Shown: positions 23,703 to 36,373 of the stretch, one piece after another
How the letters are laid out: every line of letters starts with the position of its first letter
How positions within the stretch are numbered: position 1 is the stretch's first letter
Origin: Straminergon stramineum
Lineage: Eukaryota; Streptophyta; Bryopsida; Hypnales; Calliergonaceae
Length of the DNA: 64,000 bases
Direction: 5' to 3'
NCBI GenBank assembly: GCA_963920665.1
Contig: OY987271.1
Location: 7,381,350-7,445,349 of the forward strand
The notes under the pieces: model-generated
Seen by the model: only the letters and a program-made list of their open reading frames with translations
The model's database searches: none
Told to the model about the DNA's origin: nothing
Program-made: the position numbers and the translations under genes

Positions 23703-24669
23703 TTAACCCCTCACCACCCAAGGGGACCAAAAGTGTCCTCAAGTCAAATTCAAAGTGTTGTAACTTTTGCATCTGATGTCCGAATTCAATAAAAACTTGT
23801 TGGAAATTTTGTGCTCTCTCTTCTAGTTTGAGTGGTAAAATTTTTAGAACAATCCAAGATTTTATGAATTTTTGGAAACCAATTGAAGTTCACAAGTTCA
23901 ATTTGAGTTTAGGAAATTGCATTCGGTAGTTGCAACTTTAGGGGCTTGTATCTCCTTCATCCAAAGTTTTTTTTCAATAAAATTTATTGGATTATGTTCA
24001 AATTGAAGTCTGGTTATTGTGGTAGAATTTTCATCTCAATCCAGGTTGTTTTGAATGTCTAGGAGCAATTCAAAATTCAAAATCCCGACATTTTTGGATT
24101 GTAGTGAACTTTGGCGGCTTGTTTCTTCTTCATACAATGTTTGATTCCAATAATTTTTTTGGAAAAGTTGCGCATACTAGTCTAGCTTGTGTGTATAAAA
24201 TTTCATATCAATCCAAGAAGTTATGAGTGATTGAGAAGCATTTTAGTAGAAGGAGGTTCAGTTTTTGATGGGTTTTTTTGCAACTTTTCTTGCTATTTTT
24301 TGACATTTCAAAGTCATTTTGCAGACACAATGAGTCAATTGAATGATATTTTTTTTCATCAATGTGTTTTTATGCTGATTTTGAATCACTTTAAAGTTCA
24401 AATTTTCTTCATTGGAGTAGATTTAGAAACCGAATTTTGCCTCCAAATGTATTTAGGAAAAATTCAGCATCCTTTTTCAACACTAAAACATTATAATCTT
24501 GCAATCTATGCGGTCAAATGACACCAAATTTGGTGCATTTACTCTACAACAAGTGCACTACAAGATTGTATAGTTGAGATCTCTATTACTCAGTGAAAAT
24601 TATATCTATAACACTTCAAAAGAAATGTTGTTTTTGGACTTGTTCAAGCCTTGGGCGGTGAAGGGTTAA
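23703..24669. mobile_element. TTAA-bounded element (967 bp) with intact ends and internal triplication
   Basis: The ends are TTAA-CCCCTCACCACCCAAGG and CCTTGGGCGGTGAAGGG-TTAA, an inverted pair matching over about 15 of 17 bases inside TTAA on both sides. The interior repeats a ~175-bp theme three times, near 23754, 23928 and 24107: 'aactttggcggcttgt', a poly-T stretch, then 'atttcatatcaatccaagaa'. A 96-codon open frame at 24231-24521 has no recognisable motif. Confidence 0.68.
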
Positions 24670-25250
24670 TGCAACAAACTTCATCCCTCATAAAAATACT
24701 TTATTATTTATAACAATGGGAGTTGCAAATCGTCTATCAGGCTAGCTATTCTATATATAATTTTTTTTAATTTGTAGGGCTATTGTAATGGAATTTAGCA
24801 CGTGGACCAATCTTTGTAAGATGTAAATTAAATAAAGTGTGATTTAACTTTGTAATGATCCCCTTCAAACAACTTTGTTGAGGTTATTAAACCTTAAATT
24901 TGAGAAATTTGAAGACTATGAAGTATTCCAAATTTGAATGTATGCTAAGCTTGGCTAGATTTTATATTATATATAGCCTTAGAAGGATACCAACCTACAA
25001 CCAAGGTAATCAACCTAAAATCATAACTCTAGGATGAATAGGTGCATTCTTCGTTTCCTTGAAAGTCATTCATCACACATCACACATTACTTTTTAGTCC
25101 TAAATGTCCTTCTGAAAGTAAAAATCCTACCCCTACTTTCAAACTTGCCAATATCGTGTAGCAAAATAGTTTGCCAACAACAAACGAAAAACAACAATTC
25201 CAATTTTGAAGAATGAAAGAAAGCAGCAATCTAAGTAAAGCTTAACTCGA
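24670..25250. other. AT-rich intergenic DNA
   Basis: No gene is visible. The composition changes abruptly to GC-rich at about 25.25 kb. Confidence 0.5.
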
Positions 25251-26189
25251 GCCGGCCAGAGCGGGCGAGGTCTCCCATACCTCACGAAACCCTAGTCCAT
25301 GTCTACCGGTCCGAGTTATCTACCGCCCACGCAACCCCAGCGACCCACTATTCCACTGTTTTATAGTAACCGTACGTCCGGAACGCTGTGCCTTCGTCTT
25401 CTTGCTTCCTAGCCACGGCTATGGCCATCTCCCCGCCATAGCCATCCATCTCTTCGTTCTTCTGCGTCCTTGTTCCAGGATATCCTGGCCTCGATGTTTC
25501 TCTTGTCCTCCGTTGCGATTTAGTTTTTTTAATTTCTTCGGGGACATTTTCCTTGGCGCTTGCGCTATGGATTTCGTACGGTAGTTCGGCTGGGGTTTGT
25601 TGGACATTGAGGTGCGCCTTCCGTTGAGCGGCGCTGTTGTGCGTGGTTTTAGGTTTTTATGGACGATTTTGTAGAAAGATCCGCCTGCCGTAGACTTAGG
25701 AGCAATTTTGTGTGGGATATTTGTGTTCGGAATGCGTGAGTATTGGAGGAAACCCTCAACTTAGAAGAGACGCGATTCTTCCCCTCGACCATTGGTCATC
25801 TGCTGGTGTTTGCATATGAGGCTCTTCGCCGTGTGGCCTAAGGTGGTAATTCTGTAGGGGTATCTCAGTTTCTTGAAGCGTTCCTGAGCCTCTTGGTGTG
25901 TCGAGGGTTTGAGTGATTTTTCTCCTCATGCGGCCTCAGTTGTTGGAATAAATTGGAACAGCGTATCACTCTTCGCGCGTTGTAGGTTTTTGGATGTTAC
26001 AATCATGCGCCGCTGTTTATTTTGCTTCCGCTTGAAATACTTGATTGGTTTGCTTTGAAAAGCTTTATTTTTCGGAAATTGTTACTTCTTTTCGGGGGAT
26101 AGAAAGTGCTCCTACTGTGAAGATGTTCAACAAGGCGTAATAGATCTCCTATCCGTAGTACTGTGGCAACGACGGAAGAGATTTCAAGT
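25251..26189 (+). promoter_or_regulatory. GC-rich promoter and 5' leader region of the TFIIS/SPOC gene
   Basis: A sharp shift to GC- and CpG-rich sequence starts just after 25.24 kb and runs into the first coding exon at 26190. It contains 'aaaccctag' (a telo-box-like word) at about 25.29 kb and several short upstream ATGs. Open frames at 25402-25607 on either strand look like compositional shadows. A 5'-UTR intron is possible but not resolvable. Confidence 0.45.
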
Positions 26190-29100
26190 ATGTCGTTACT
26201 TGCGATGGACACGTCAAGTTTGTTCGACCCCTTCGAGTTTCCTCCCGAAATAGACATGGAGCCTCCGAAACCGCAGCCGAAGTTTCGAGAGAAGTTGGAA
26301 ATAAAGACGTCCAGGCATCATGATCATATTCCGAAGGTATGTTACATGGTTCCTTTCGATTGGGAATTGTAGGATGTAGTTTGTAATGTCTCTTTTGCCT
26401 CTTTTCTTTAGGAAACCAGACGTCGTTCTTCCCAATGATGATCCTTCTCTTCGGAACCAGTTTTCGGGACCTGAGATTACTTAATAGAAATTCCATATTA
26501 CAGTAGTTGTGGGCAAGAACGATTATCTATCAATATCATGAGCAATTACCTATTGATGCTCTAGGATGTGTGTATTATCAAGGTTGAGTATTTTAGGACA
26601 TGGTTAGATACCTCCTTAGAACTAGTATCATGCTGGAAGTGGATTCCAGACTTCTAGTACTACTGTATCTCGAATTTTGTGGTTGACATCATCCTATACG
26701 CTTCAAGGGCAATGCTAATGATGTGGAGAGGTGCATTTTCGTAGCTCCTTCGTCTTTCTTGGCTGTACCTTTCTGTCTCGAACTATTTCCTGGCCGTGAG
26801 CTGTGATTACTGGAACTTCAACACTGTGTCAAATTTCCTGAATCGCTTCCAAAATCATTTGAGAGTGGTCTGTGTATCGGACGTCAGTCTAATAACTAAC
26901 GAACTGCTATCCAGTGGATGGATGACTTTTGATTTTTTCCCTACCAAACTCAACTTGCACGATGTAGGTGTCCTGGATAAGTAAAGAATCTCCTTGTTTG
27001 CAATTTTCGCAGGACACGATGGTTGCGAGGGAGTCTGATTTCAAAAGCCGAGACTTTGTGGATATTAAGATACGTCAACACGATACTCAGTCTAAGGTAA
27101 ATTAGTAAATGTTATGGATTTGTACGTACGTTCGATGTGTTTTGTTTCAGTATGTCGTATTTTAAATTGTCACCATACTAGAATATTTTGATGCTATCAT
27201 AATCATTGCATTGTTACTACAAATCATTAAAAAATAAGTGTAACAGTCCTGGTTGTATTAATTTGCAATTTAATAATCAAAGGTAGTGGCTGTTCGATCA
27301 TTTGTGATTTCTTTCTCATAGCTTGTTGTATTTATCGCATATCAGGTCCACGTGATTGAGACGCCTTCTCCCACCACTGCTCCGGGTACTTCGGACGTGC
27401 AGAACGCTCGTCAGAAGCTCCGGGATTCGTTGACTTCTGCTCTAGATATGGTTGTCAGCAAGCAGTTAGTGAAAAGTGTGTTAGGAGTCGGCGAGGATGC
27501 CGAGGTGGATGGCAAAGACGAACCCGAAGCTGGACAGAATCCATCAACATTTGAAGTGTCGCATCCTTCCAGATTGTCGCAGGTAAGCTTGCGAGTAGCC
27601 TTTTTTTCCCTGTCTATCGAGTTTGTTTTACTTGAGGAGATGCATCAAAGTAGTTGTTCGGACCTCAGTGTAGCCTTGAAAGCATCGTTTTTCCCTCTTT
27701 TTATATTGAAGTATATCTTACATAATAATTCAGGTTTTTTCTTGTGGATATGGGCTTGATATTTTAATCCGTGAAGTTTTCTGTTTATTTGTATCGAGAG
27801 TTGAACTTGACGCGTTCTTACATGGATGCGAATTTGTGTGGATCTTTAACAGGAACATGAGAGCCCAAAGGATGGGCATGTTGTTGATTCCCTTGTGGTC
27901 GATCTAGGCCCCTTGGGATCTGAGACCATGAATATAGATTCGATGGGTGGAGAAATGTCAGTCCCGGAACTTGTCGCCAGCGTTGGTGATTATAGATTGA
28001 ACTTCGATCAAGGTGAATACGGCGATGGAGCAGATGTGGCGGAGTCACCTTTCAAGAAGTTGAAGACAGACTTTCCCCAGTATGATTATGTTCACAGAAA
28101 GCTAGAGATTGAGGAAAAGGAGGGCAGAATAGCAGTAGAGGATGTAAAAGGAGGTCTTCATATTGTGGACCAAGCAAGAAAGCTTGCTACTGATATTGAA
28201 GCTGAATTGTTTAAGCTCTGTGGGTCCAAGAAGACGTACAACCAAAAAGCTCGTTCTCTTCTCTTTAATCTGAAAGACAAAAGTAATCCAGAGCTTCGGG
28301 CACGAGTATTTTCTGGGGAAATTCCTCCCGCAGATTTATGTCGTATGACTGGTGAACAGCTAGCATCTAAGGAGCTCTCAGACTGGCGTAACGCCAAAGA
28401 ACAAGCCCTTGATAAAATGCTTGTCCTCACTGATGCTGACACAGTGTCTGGAAAGGTTGTCAAAAAGACGCACAAAGGAGAGTTCGTTGTGGATGTTCAG
28501 AACGAGAGTACCGTGGATATCGTTCCAGTCGTTACTCGATCAGTATTTCCTGTTAACAAAGTAGAGGAGAAGGCTGAGCCAGAGGTTTCTGTTCAATTAG
28601 GAGTTCAGGTTAATCACTCACCGAACAAGTCCAAGTATGGCAGCTCCCCTTCATTGAAACGAAGTAGGTCGGATGAGAGTGACCGTGTAGGAGTGTCTTT
28701 ATCACATTCGAGCCCGATTGTGGAGGAGCCAAACACCGTGGAAACGACTCAACCAGAGTTACCTGAAACAGAGACTGTCTTGCCTACCATTATGTCACTC
28801 GATGAGTATATGGAAGCTCAAGAAGAGGATGCAGCAGTTCAAGAGGATGTATTTGAAGATGCACCGATTGAGCCGAGAAGTTCTACGACACCCAATCTTG
28901 GGTTGGAAGTTCAGGAGGCCCCTGATAAAATTGACCCACTAAGTACCACTCCCAAGGCCGTCAAGGAAGAAACTGTTAGCAAGCGTGACGAGAGCCCAAA
29001 AGTGAAACACGTGGAGGCGCAGCCAGTGGTTCCCAAGCAGCCGAGCGAAACTCGAAAGAACGATAAGCACGATAAAGCCGAAGTGGCCTGGACGGGTCAA

Positions 29101-32100
29101 ATACAACTAAGTGGTAACCGACAGTCTCCGTTGGTTGTCAAGCACCGGAGGTATGTGTTTTCCGACCGACAATGTTTCGTTCACCGTCTCAGGCTGAGCA
29201 ATCAAAGGACTTGGTAGATGCTTAAGTGCCTGATTTGGCCTACGACTAAGCTAAATGTGTCATATGTCTTGTGTCTCTCAATTGATTTTTGCCGTTTCTC
29301 AGCTTTTATTCCGTCTCGATTATGTTTTCGAGAGCATGACTGAATTTGTTGGTGTGTCTTCCGAAGGAATTTGTAGGTTTTAGTAGTTTTCTTTTCAGTG
29401 GTTCCGTGTGTTGATCTTCCGACGTTAAGTCAAAACTTGCGTCACTAGCGAGAGCGTTTTGTATGTCTCAGTGCATTCGCCAGATGGAGCAAGACCACTG
29501 ACACTTGCTTTCTTCTACATGTAATGTTGATGCTCGACTTGTGATTGTCATGCAGTGGCGAGATCGTTGACTTGAAGAATTGGCCAAAATCACTTGAGTT
29601 AAAAGGAAGGGTGAGATTAGCGCACTTGGACAAGTTTCTTCAGGAATTGCAGCAGTCTCGGTCTCGCGCAGTCACGGTACAGCCTCAAGCTTTTGTGACG
29701 TCCTTAATCTTTAAGTCCTGCTCATGCCGAACATTTTGGACAAGTGTTGAGCTATGCTTTTGTACTCAAATCTTTTGTGAATACCAGATCTTTTGTGGTA
29801 TACCCTTCTCGCGATTCTCTTGCCAAGTTTGTAATGCAGTATGCAGTTTGTTATGTCCCTTCCATATCAGTCACCAGTATGTCACCGGGATAGATGCTCG
29901 TTGCTAGTGGATTAAAAACATTTTTGCGAAAACATCTTTTTAATTCTGATAAGGTCTGGTTTGTTCTAACGTTGGAATTAAAAATGCCTAACTACCATGT
30001 GTCATCCACAGTCGCTCCTGTTGGCATTGAATTGAAAACTTGTATGTCTGAGCCAGACATCTCCAAGCCTTTGTAATTGATCAGGGAGAATGTGTTTTCA
30101 TGCATTAGATTGTTCGGGATGTAGTTTGGATGCACTGCATTGACCTCCCTGCCATCTACCAGTTCGTCACAAAAAGCTTAGCTAAGCGTGAATGGTGAAC
30201 GGTGTGATGGTGCCATCTATGTCGGTCTGAACTACGCACGAGATTCACAACTATATGTTTTCTGCTAGTTATCAATGGTATTAGATACGTTTACTTTCTA
30301 TTGTAGTAGTGATGTTATATAGCCACATTTAACTTAAGATAATGGCTAATGAACTAAGTACTAATCATTCTATTGCAAATTCAAGCATGAAGGTAATATT
30401 TTAGCTCATAAACACACACTCCAAACTGGTAGACAGTATTCAACGAAAGCTCTTAGTTCGTAAGTAAGGTGGCTGCTCTCGACTCTGTAGCTTTTCTCTT
30501 GAATTTTAGCTTGTGTGATCGTATAATATGGACGTGTTGAGGTGTAAAGAGCCGGGGCCTACAGAAGGTGCTGACGCAATAACTTTGCTGACTTCCGAGT
30601 TTCGGGATATGGCAAGAATCTGGGTATCATTTTAAGATTAGAATCAAAGGATGCTGTCAGGGTGAATGGACGACTCTGCATCGTGGAGACGGCCAATCTC
30701 AGTAACTCATGGGAGTAAACGTTTTGCGCTATATGTGCATTACATCGACCAGTAGTTGCAAATTGGGCAATATTATCACCACTCGTGAAATCTTTCTGTG
30801 AGGACTTCGCAGATCAGACATGAAATATGCTCGCCACAAGTGAGTATATTTTATGCGTATTGGCGCGCTGGACCGGCATGGTCCGTTTTTGAAAACTGGG
30901 CACTCTCTGCAGTGAAGACCACAATTGCAGTTAATGCCAACTCAAGTTCTATAATAAGTGTTGGCTTGTAGGAAGCCGTGCTTGGTGCATGCTATTGCAA
31001 ATTTCCCGCGGCTATTACACGGTCTCTTTCTTAGGATTGCAAAACTTGTTATATGCCAGAGATGTTTTTGATAGGTTCAAACAAGTACAGAATTTTTGAA
31101 TTGACACGCGAATCGAAAACATAACTCAAGTGACATGTGCCACGTGTAAACAGATTCTATTTGTTTACAAACATGGCATAGTTGCTACGTTTACGCAGTA
31201 GAAATTGAGTTGTCTTTCGAGCATGTTCTTCAGGAGCCGACTTCGAACCTTGTTTTATGTACCGTTTGTGTCCGTTTGTCTTCTTCCGTGGTCATGTAGG
31301 TGAATGTGTTGAGTGTCGCAGAATTTTCACACCCTCTCTTTTGCTCCTCCCTCGTACTCTGCGTCTATCTTCTGTTTTCATCTTATAACTCATAACATCG
31401 GTTGAGAGACAATTTCAGCATGAGGTTTGTCTGCATGAAATGGAAATCTCTCTTGATTCTAACCTCTTCTCAAACGAACACGGGTGGGGTGGTCTTTGAG
31501 TGCTCCAGATGAAGTCTTGAGTTCCTGTGTACGATGCAAACTCTTAGCTACACACTATTGTGATAATGCTCTGCACTTAAAAATATTTCTCTCCCTGACG
31601 AGTGGTTGAAAGGTTGCTTGCGTAGCACTCTTCCTTCGTTTTCTCGTGGTCATGACTGACCTGAATCTATCGTTTTCATCCTTGCAGGTGGTTTCTCTTC
31701 TTGTGCAAGATGGGCTCGCAGATCAGGCATCTGCGCATGTGAAGGAGGTTAGTCATCTCCTACTCATCTGTTCTTCTTGTTTGAGTTCTCTCGGTATTGC
31801 ATGCATATGCTTTGCAAGGGATCCGCCCTTCAAAGTTGTAGAATCCGGTATGTATGGAAACGTATACTGGAAAATATTGCAGAAAGTTTGCTTCACAACC
31901 TCTGGGATCTAGCGCTCCTTCTGCACAACATTAACTAGTTGTTTTGACGATGTAAGGATTCAGCTGCCATGTTTGTTAAGGACTTATTTTAAAGATATAA
32001 ATAAGTTGACTGGGTTTGCTGGGTTATGGCGCTCCTGAGATTCTGTAGCATGGATGTTTTGTTAGACGCCCTCGATAGAAAGGCGTGAGATGTGAAAGGC

Positions 32101-34304
32101 TTGAGATTTCAAAAAGGATGGTCATGTCTTAATTGTCAGAAATGCTGAGCCTTTTGGTTACTAGCACAACTCTTGCCATTTAATTTCCATGGAAACTGAA
32201 ATTCTGAGATTGATGTCATCATTTTGAAATTTAGGTTTTGAATATGCGACTTGATTTACAAAGCACAAAATTTGGAAATACTCACTGGATGGATCAACGA
32301 ATTATAGTTTGTCATCTGTTTTTTTTTCTTATTTTAACGTGGACTTGTCATATTTGTGATGGCAACTTCTGTTGGCTATGCTGTAAAGGCCAACTGGCAG
32401 ACCTTGTCTGATGCGTTGTTTTTTGTGAAAATTGACAGGTTGCAACTCAGTATCAAATGGGAGATAGAGTGGGTTTTGTGGAGCCTCGGTCGGGGTATGA
32501 GCTATATTTGCTACCACCTGGCAGTGGCACCACCAAACTCCTAAGCGAGCACGGACACCAGGAGGTCTCACCAGAAGCAGTCGGCAAGGACGTAGTGTTA
32601 GTGGGTGTTATTGTGTGGCGTAGAAGCCGCTTATCATCTTCTACTAGGCAGCCTGACCGTAACAATAATGTAAAGAGACATGCGGTTACATCCTCAACTC
32701 ACCATCATGAGTCCAAGAGTAGTCGGGGGGCTGGGGTTGGTCCATCAAAAGATCAGCCAAGCAGTGACCAACAACCTAAATCATCGAGGCCGCGAGGCAC
32801 CAGTACTACTGCATCTACTGTAAGCTCCGCTTCTGCTGCTGCTGCTGCTGCTGGTGCATCATCAATCCATCACCTTAAATTCCCAGTTGAGTCCTCCCCC
32901 ACGAAGGAGCCCTCCCCTACTAGTAAGAACTGGCCGTCCTCTTCTCCTTCTACAACAACCTCTAATGCACATGTGCTGAAATCTCATCATATCCTCCCCG
33001 CCCCCTCTGATGCTACAGCTGATATGCCTCCGGGCTTCTCTGTCCGGCCAACTGCTCAACCTTCTGCTGCTGCTGCTGTTGCATCTAGGCAGCACCTAGA
33101 TCCTAGATCAGCCCCATCTTTACCCCCCGCAGATGGTCCTCCCGGGTTCTGGCCCCGGCCGGCACCAGCAGCCCAGCAATCCCTCTCGGAAGACGATGAT
33201 GACCTTCCTGAATTCGATTTCAGTGTGCACACCGTAGCTGTTGCAGCGGGTTCCCCCCGTGGACAGTTCAATCCAGTGGCTTCGCCCCCTATTTCTCAAC
33301 TCTCCCAATTTCCATCTCGTCAGAGTCCTTCCAGAGTAATAGTGCCACCACTTGAGCAGAGTAATAATACTGTCCCGCCCGCTGACTTTAACTCCGGGTA
33401 TCCACCTAGACCTCCTGGTCTCCCTCCCCCTCCCATGGACCCTGCTGCTTCTGCTTTTCTTTCCCGGCCAAATTTCTACCCCGCAGTAGCTGCTGCTCCC
33501 ATGTCTCATGAGGGCGATCAGTTTAGGCCTATGCAACAGGAGCCTCTGAGAGTAGCAGGTGGGCAACAAGCCATGTTGGGGGCAATGCCACAACAGCAAC
33601 AGTATGGGGGGTCTATACCAGTGGGAGCTGCACCTCCTTTGAGAAATGATTTGCCAGAGTGGCGTCCTTCAGCTCAGTTCCAACTCCGGCCTCCTCCGTA
33701 TGAGGGGGCTGCTGCACCCCCTTCACACCTGCATTTTGACCCGGCAGCAACTGTGGGCGGTGCTCCACCCCCTCTGTTGCCTGTGCAACAACAGGATATG
33801 TCTTGGCCCCCTCCCCAACATCATCAACAACACCAGCAGCAGCAGCAAGTCCCACCCACGATTTTGCCGCCGCCACCTCCACCTCCTCAATGGCAACCTC
33901 AACCTCAACCTCAACCTCAACCGCAACCGCAACCTCAGGAGCAGCCGCGCAGTCATTTCCAACCTCAATGGCAGCAGCATTCTAATCACTTCCAACAGCA
34001 AGCTCCTCAACAACAGCAGCAGCATATGGCTCCTCCAGTTAGGCCTGTGGATCCGAGAGGTGCTCCTTTTAATTCTTGGGAGGCCACAGCAACAGCTCCT
34101 TCCCCCTGGGATGCGGCTGGAACTCGAAATGCAAACACCAGCAGCAGCAGCAACAACAACAATGAGCATCATAGAGATAACAGAACTAGTGGTGACCATC
34201 GCATGAAGGATTCTCGTTCGAATGACCAGCTCTCATGGCATGACAACAGAGACAACAAGCACAGAAATCCCAATGGTGGAAGGTCTGATTTTCGGCGAAG
34301 GTAG
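26190..34304 (+). CDS. TFIIS-central plus SPOC domain protein, BORDER (BDR)-like transcription regulator
   Basis: Seven exons join in frame: 26190-26336, 27013-27096, 27346-27582, 27853-29150, 29556-29676, 31688-31747 and 32439-34304 (3813 nt, 1270 residues). A TFIIS central domain is split. Its first helix (VQNARQKLRDSLTSALDMV) is near residue 95. The rest, with YNQKARSLLFNLKDKSNPEL, GEIPPADLCRMT and ASKELSDWR, runs to about 348 after a ~145-residue acidic insert. SLDEYMEAQE follows at about 460. A SPOC domain spans residues 569-711, from AWTGQIQLSG through KGRVRLAHLDKFLQEL to DVVLVGVIVWRR. The C-terminal ~560 residues are low-complexity: Ala, Pro and Gln runs, PQPQPQ, and a basic Asn/Arg tail. 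This layout is that of Arabidopsis BORDER proteins, nuclear factors that affect Pol II elongation and 3' pausing. The function is inferred from those relatives. The ATG at 26190 is the first in its frame; upstream codons in that frame have only GTG. Intron 5 is about 2.0 kb. Confidence 0.85.
33893..33940 (+). repeat. CAACCT hexanucleotide repeat encoding (Pro-Gln)n
   Basis: About eight CAACCT/CAACCG units within the last exon of the TFIIS/SPOC gene encode an alternating Gln-Pro tract. A GCT trinucleotide run encoding poly-Ala lies upstream at about 32836-32853. Both are likely length-variable coding microsatellites. Confidence 0.75.
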
Positions 34305-35826
34305 TCTTAATTAACTGATTAAAAGGGAAAAGCTCTTTGTAGCACTTGTCCATTTTAGTTTTTTGCAAATGCGGTAGGAGGAAACAGAAATTTATCAAAT
34401 TGTCCCACTGATAACTTGGTGGGAGTTGAATTTTCAAAGATATCATACGTAATGATATCTGGACGCCACAGCAGTTGATGGCATATGAGCTCTCATCTTT
34501 GTATGTAAAGACTTGTGGTTGATTTCTGTTGGACAAAGAATTTTGGGACAACTAAGTTAGAACTGCATTGAAATAGAAATCACTGGAGCTTTGTGACAGT
34601 TAGTATTAAGTTAGCACTTCTGAGTTTTTGGAAATTTTGGATTTTGGATGTCACACGAACATGAATTGTATCTTCAATGGTCATGTATTACATGGGCTTT
34701 CAAGTAATCAACAGGGCTGTCATATTGTGCCAAATTGATGTGTGGTATTCACTTTCTCATCCTGAAGCAATGTCATTGGTTTATGGGGAGTGCTGACATT
34801 AGTTTCTGAGGATTTTGAATGAAGAATGTAGAGTCACCCAAGTCTATCTTGGATCAACTGTTGGCATCAGATCTGCTGTGAAGACTGGAATAGCAAATTT
34901 TACATGTGACTTTTTGGTTTCATAACAAATGTGACTGATATTCAGAATTGTCCCAATTTTTACCCTAAACTGTGAACTGATTTGTGCTATTATGGCAGTG
35001 AGTGTTACAAAATAAACTCATAATGCCAAGTCTGGAGTTCAAGGCAAATTTGTCACCATTCCATTGGATAGGTCAGAAATGTGTTAAAACTCACAATGCA
35101 ACCCTTCTTTCTACACCCTTGGATTTATAAAAAGTACAAATACAAATGTGTGTGATGAACTATTAGACTTGGCATTATGTCTCATAATGCTTGGGAGCCT
35201 CCAAGCTCTCCAACATTATCTAGTCTATAACATTCAAGAGCACGCACTATCACTATCTTGGCTCTCCAACTGATAGTGTGAAATATTTCACATCAATAGT
35301 AATTTGTCAGTAGCTAAGTGGACTAGTGGAGGCTCAATGTGATGAGGAAGGTGCATGAAGGAAAGGGTAATGGGCATGAAGGCTTCCAAACGTTATGCTT
35401 ACAACAAAATAAATTTACAAAGGAGGATTATTTTTACAAATGATGCTTGTATGACTCTTCAACATAAATACTACTAGTACAAAAACTCTCCTCCCTATAA
35501 AAAAAAAGGTATGAGTATAACAATGTATATGTTTATTTCATAATACGAACTAATTGGAAAAATCAGTGCATTGAAAATTTTTAGGTGTTGGATGGATACG
35601 GCTATGACATATAACAATTGTTTTAAGCCATCCTACTTGTATGAGCCACAACTTAGTTGGGCCTATTCTGGTTACATTGATTTGTCCTATTGGTGAAAGG
35701 AGGAAATTTTAGTCAATTCAATTTTTTTTATTGTTGAAATTAATACAATTCATTCATTTTTCTACTTACACTAATTAATTGTTTTAGAAATGAAATGCAA
35801 CTCTAGTAAATTAGTGTCACATACAC
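34305..35826. other. 3' UTR and intergenic DNA
   Basis: The first few hundred bases are probably the 3' UTR of the TFIIS/SPOC gene. The composition then becomes AT-rich. No second gene is seen. Confidence 0.5.
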
Positions 35827-36373
35827 TAAGGTAAACCAATCCATGATAGGCAAACTGCCCAATGTAGATACCTAAAAAAATACCCATTTCAATCTTACAT
35901 CAATCCATGGAAGATTTTTGCTAATAAATGGGATTAAGACTTCATTAGGTTTGTTAGTGGCCGAAATCAATGCCTTGGATGATGTTGATGGAGTTATTAG
36001 TGATTGTTTTAGGACCTTCTACCTTTCTAGTGTAAATTCATTTCAAGAGTTAACTTTTTTATTCCTTTGTGTCATGACCATGTTAAAAAATATTGTGACC
36101 ATGTTAGGAAATTTCGAGAGTGCTTTAGGTGATTAGATGACCATTATGGGTACACTATGTGCTAATTTTGGGGTAGTCTACAAACTATTTTGGACCAATT
36201 GGGCAGCACACTTCAAATAATCATAACAAATTGATATTTTGTCTAAAAAATAAAATTTCTATTGCTCTCTGCATACGTCATGTTTATATTTATATGCAAA
36301 AAAAATTAATTTTTTTCAAATATGTGAACATGGCAAACCAGCCATTCTGCCTGTCATAGGCTGGTTTACCTTA
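35827..36373. mobile_element. Inverted-repeat element with TAAGGTAAACCA ends (~547 bp)
   Basis: The left end TAAGGTAAACCAATCCATGA matches the complement of the right end, TAAGGTAAACCAGCCTATGA, and the match continues imperfectly for about 30 bp. The interior is AT-rich. A 72-codon frame at 35918-36136 has no motif. No convincing target duplication is seen. The same TAAGGTAA start occurs in the element at 53359. Confidence 0.5.

Noticed and set aside
25402..25607. Frames on both strands in the GC-rich leader of the TFIIS/SPOC gene
   Set aside because: GC-rich leaders keep short frames open by chance. The lysine-rich minus-strand frame resembles nothing known.
32453..34206. Overlapping frames on both strands in the last exon of the TFIIS/SPOC gene, including Leu/Arg-rich runs
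   Set aside because: The CAACCT and CAG/GCT repeats are open in several frames. Only the frame that continues the SPOC domain is supported.
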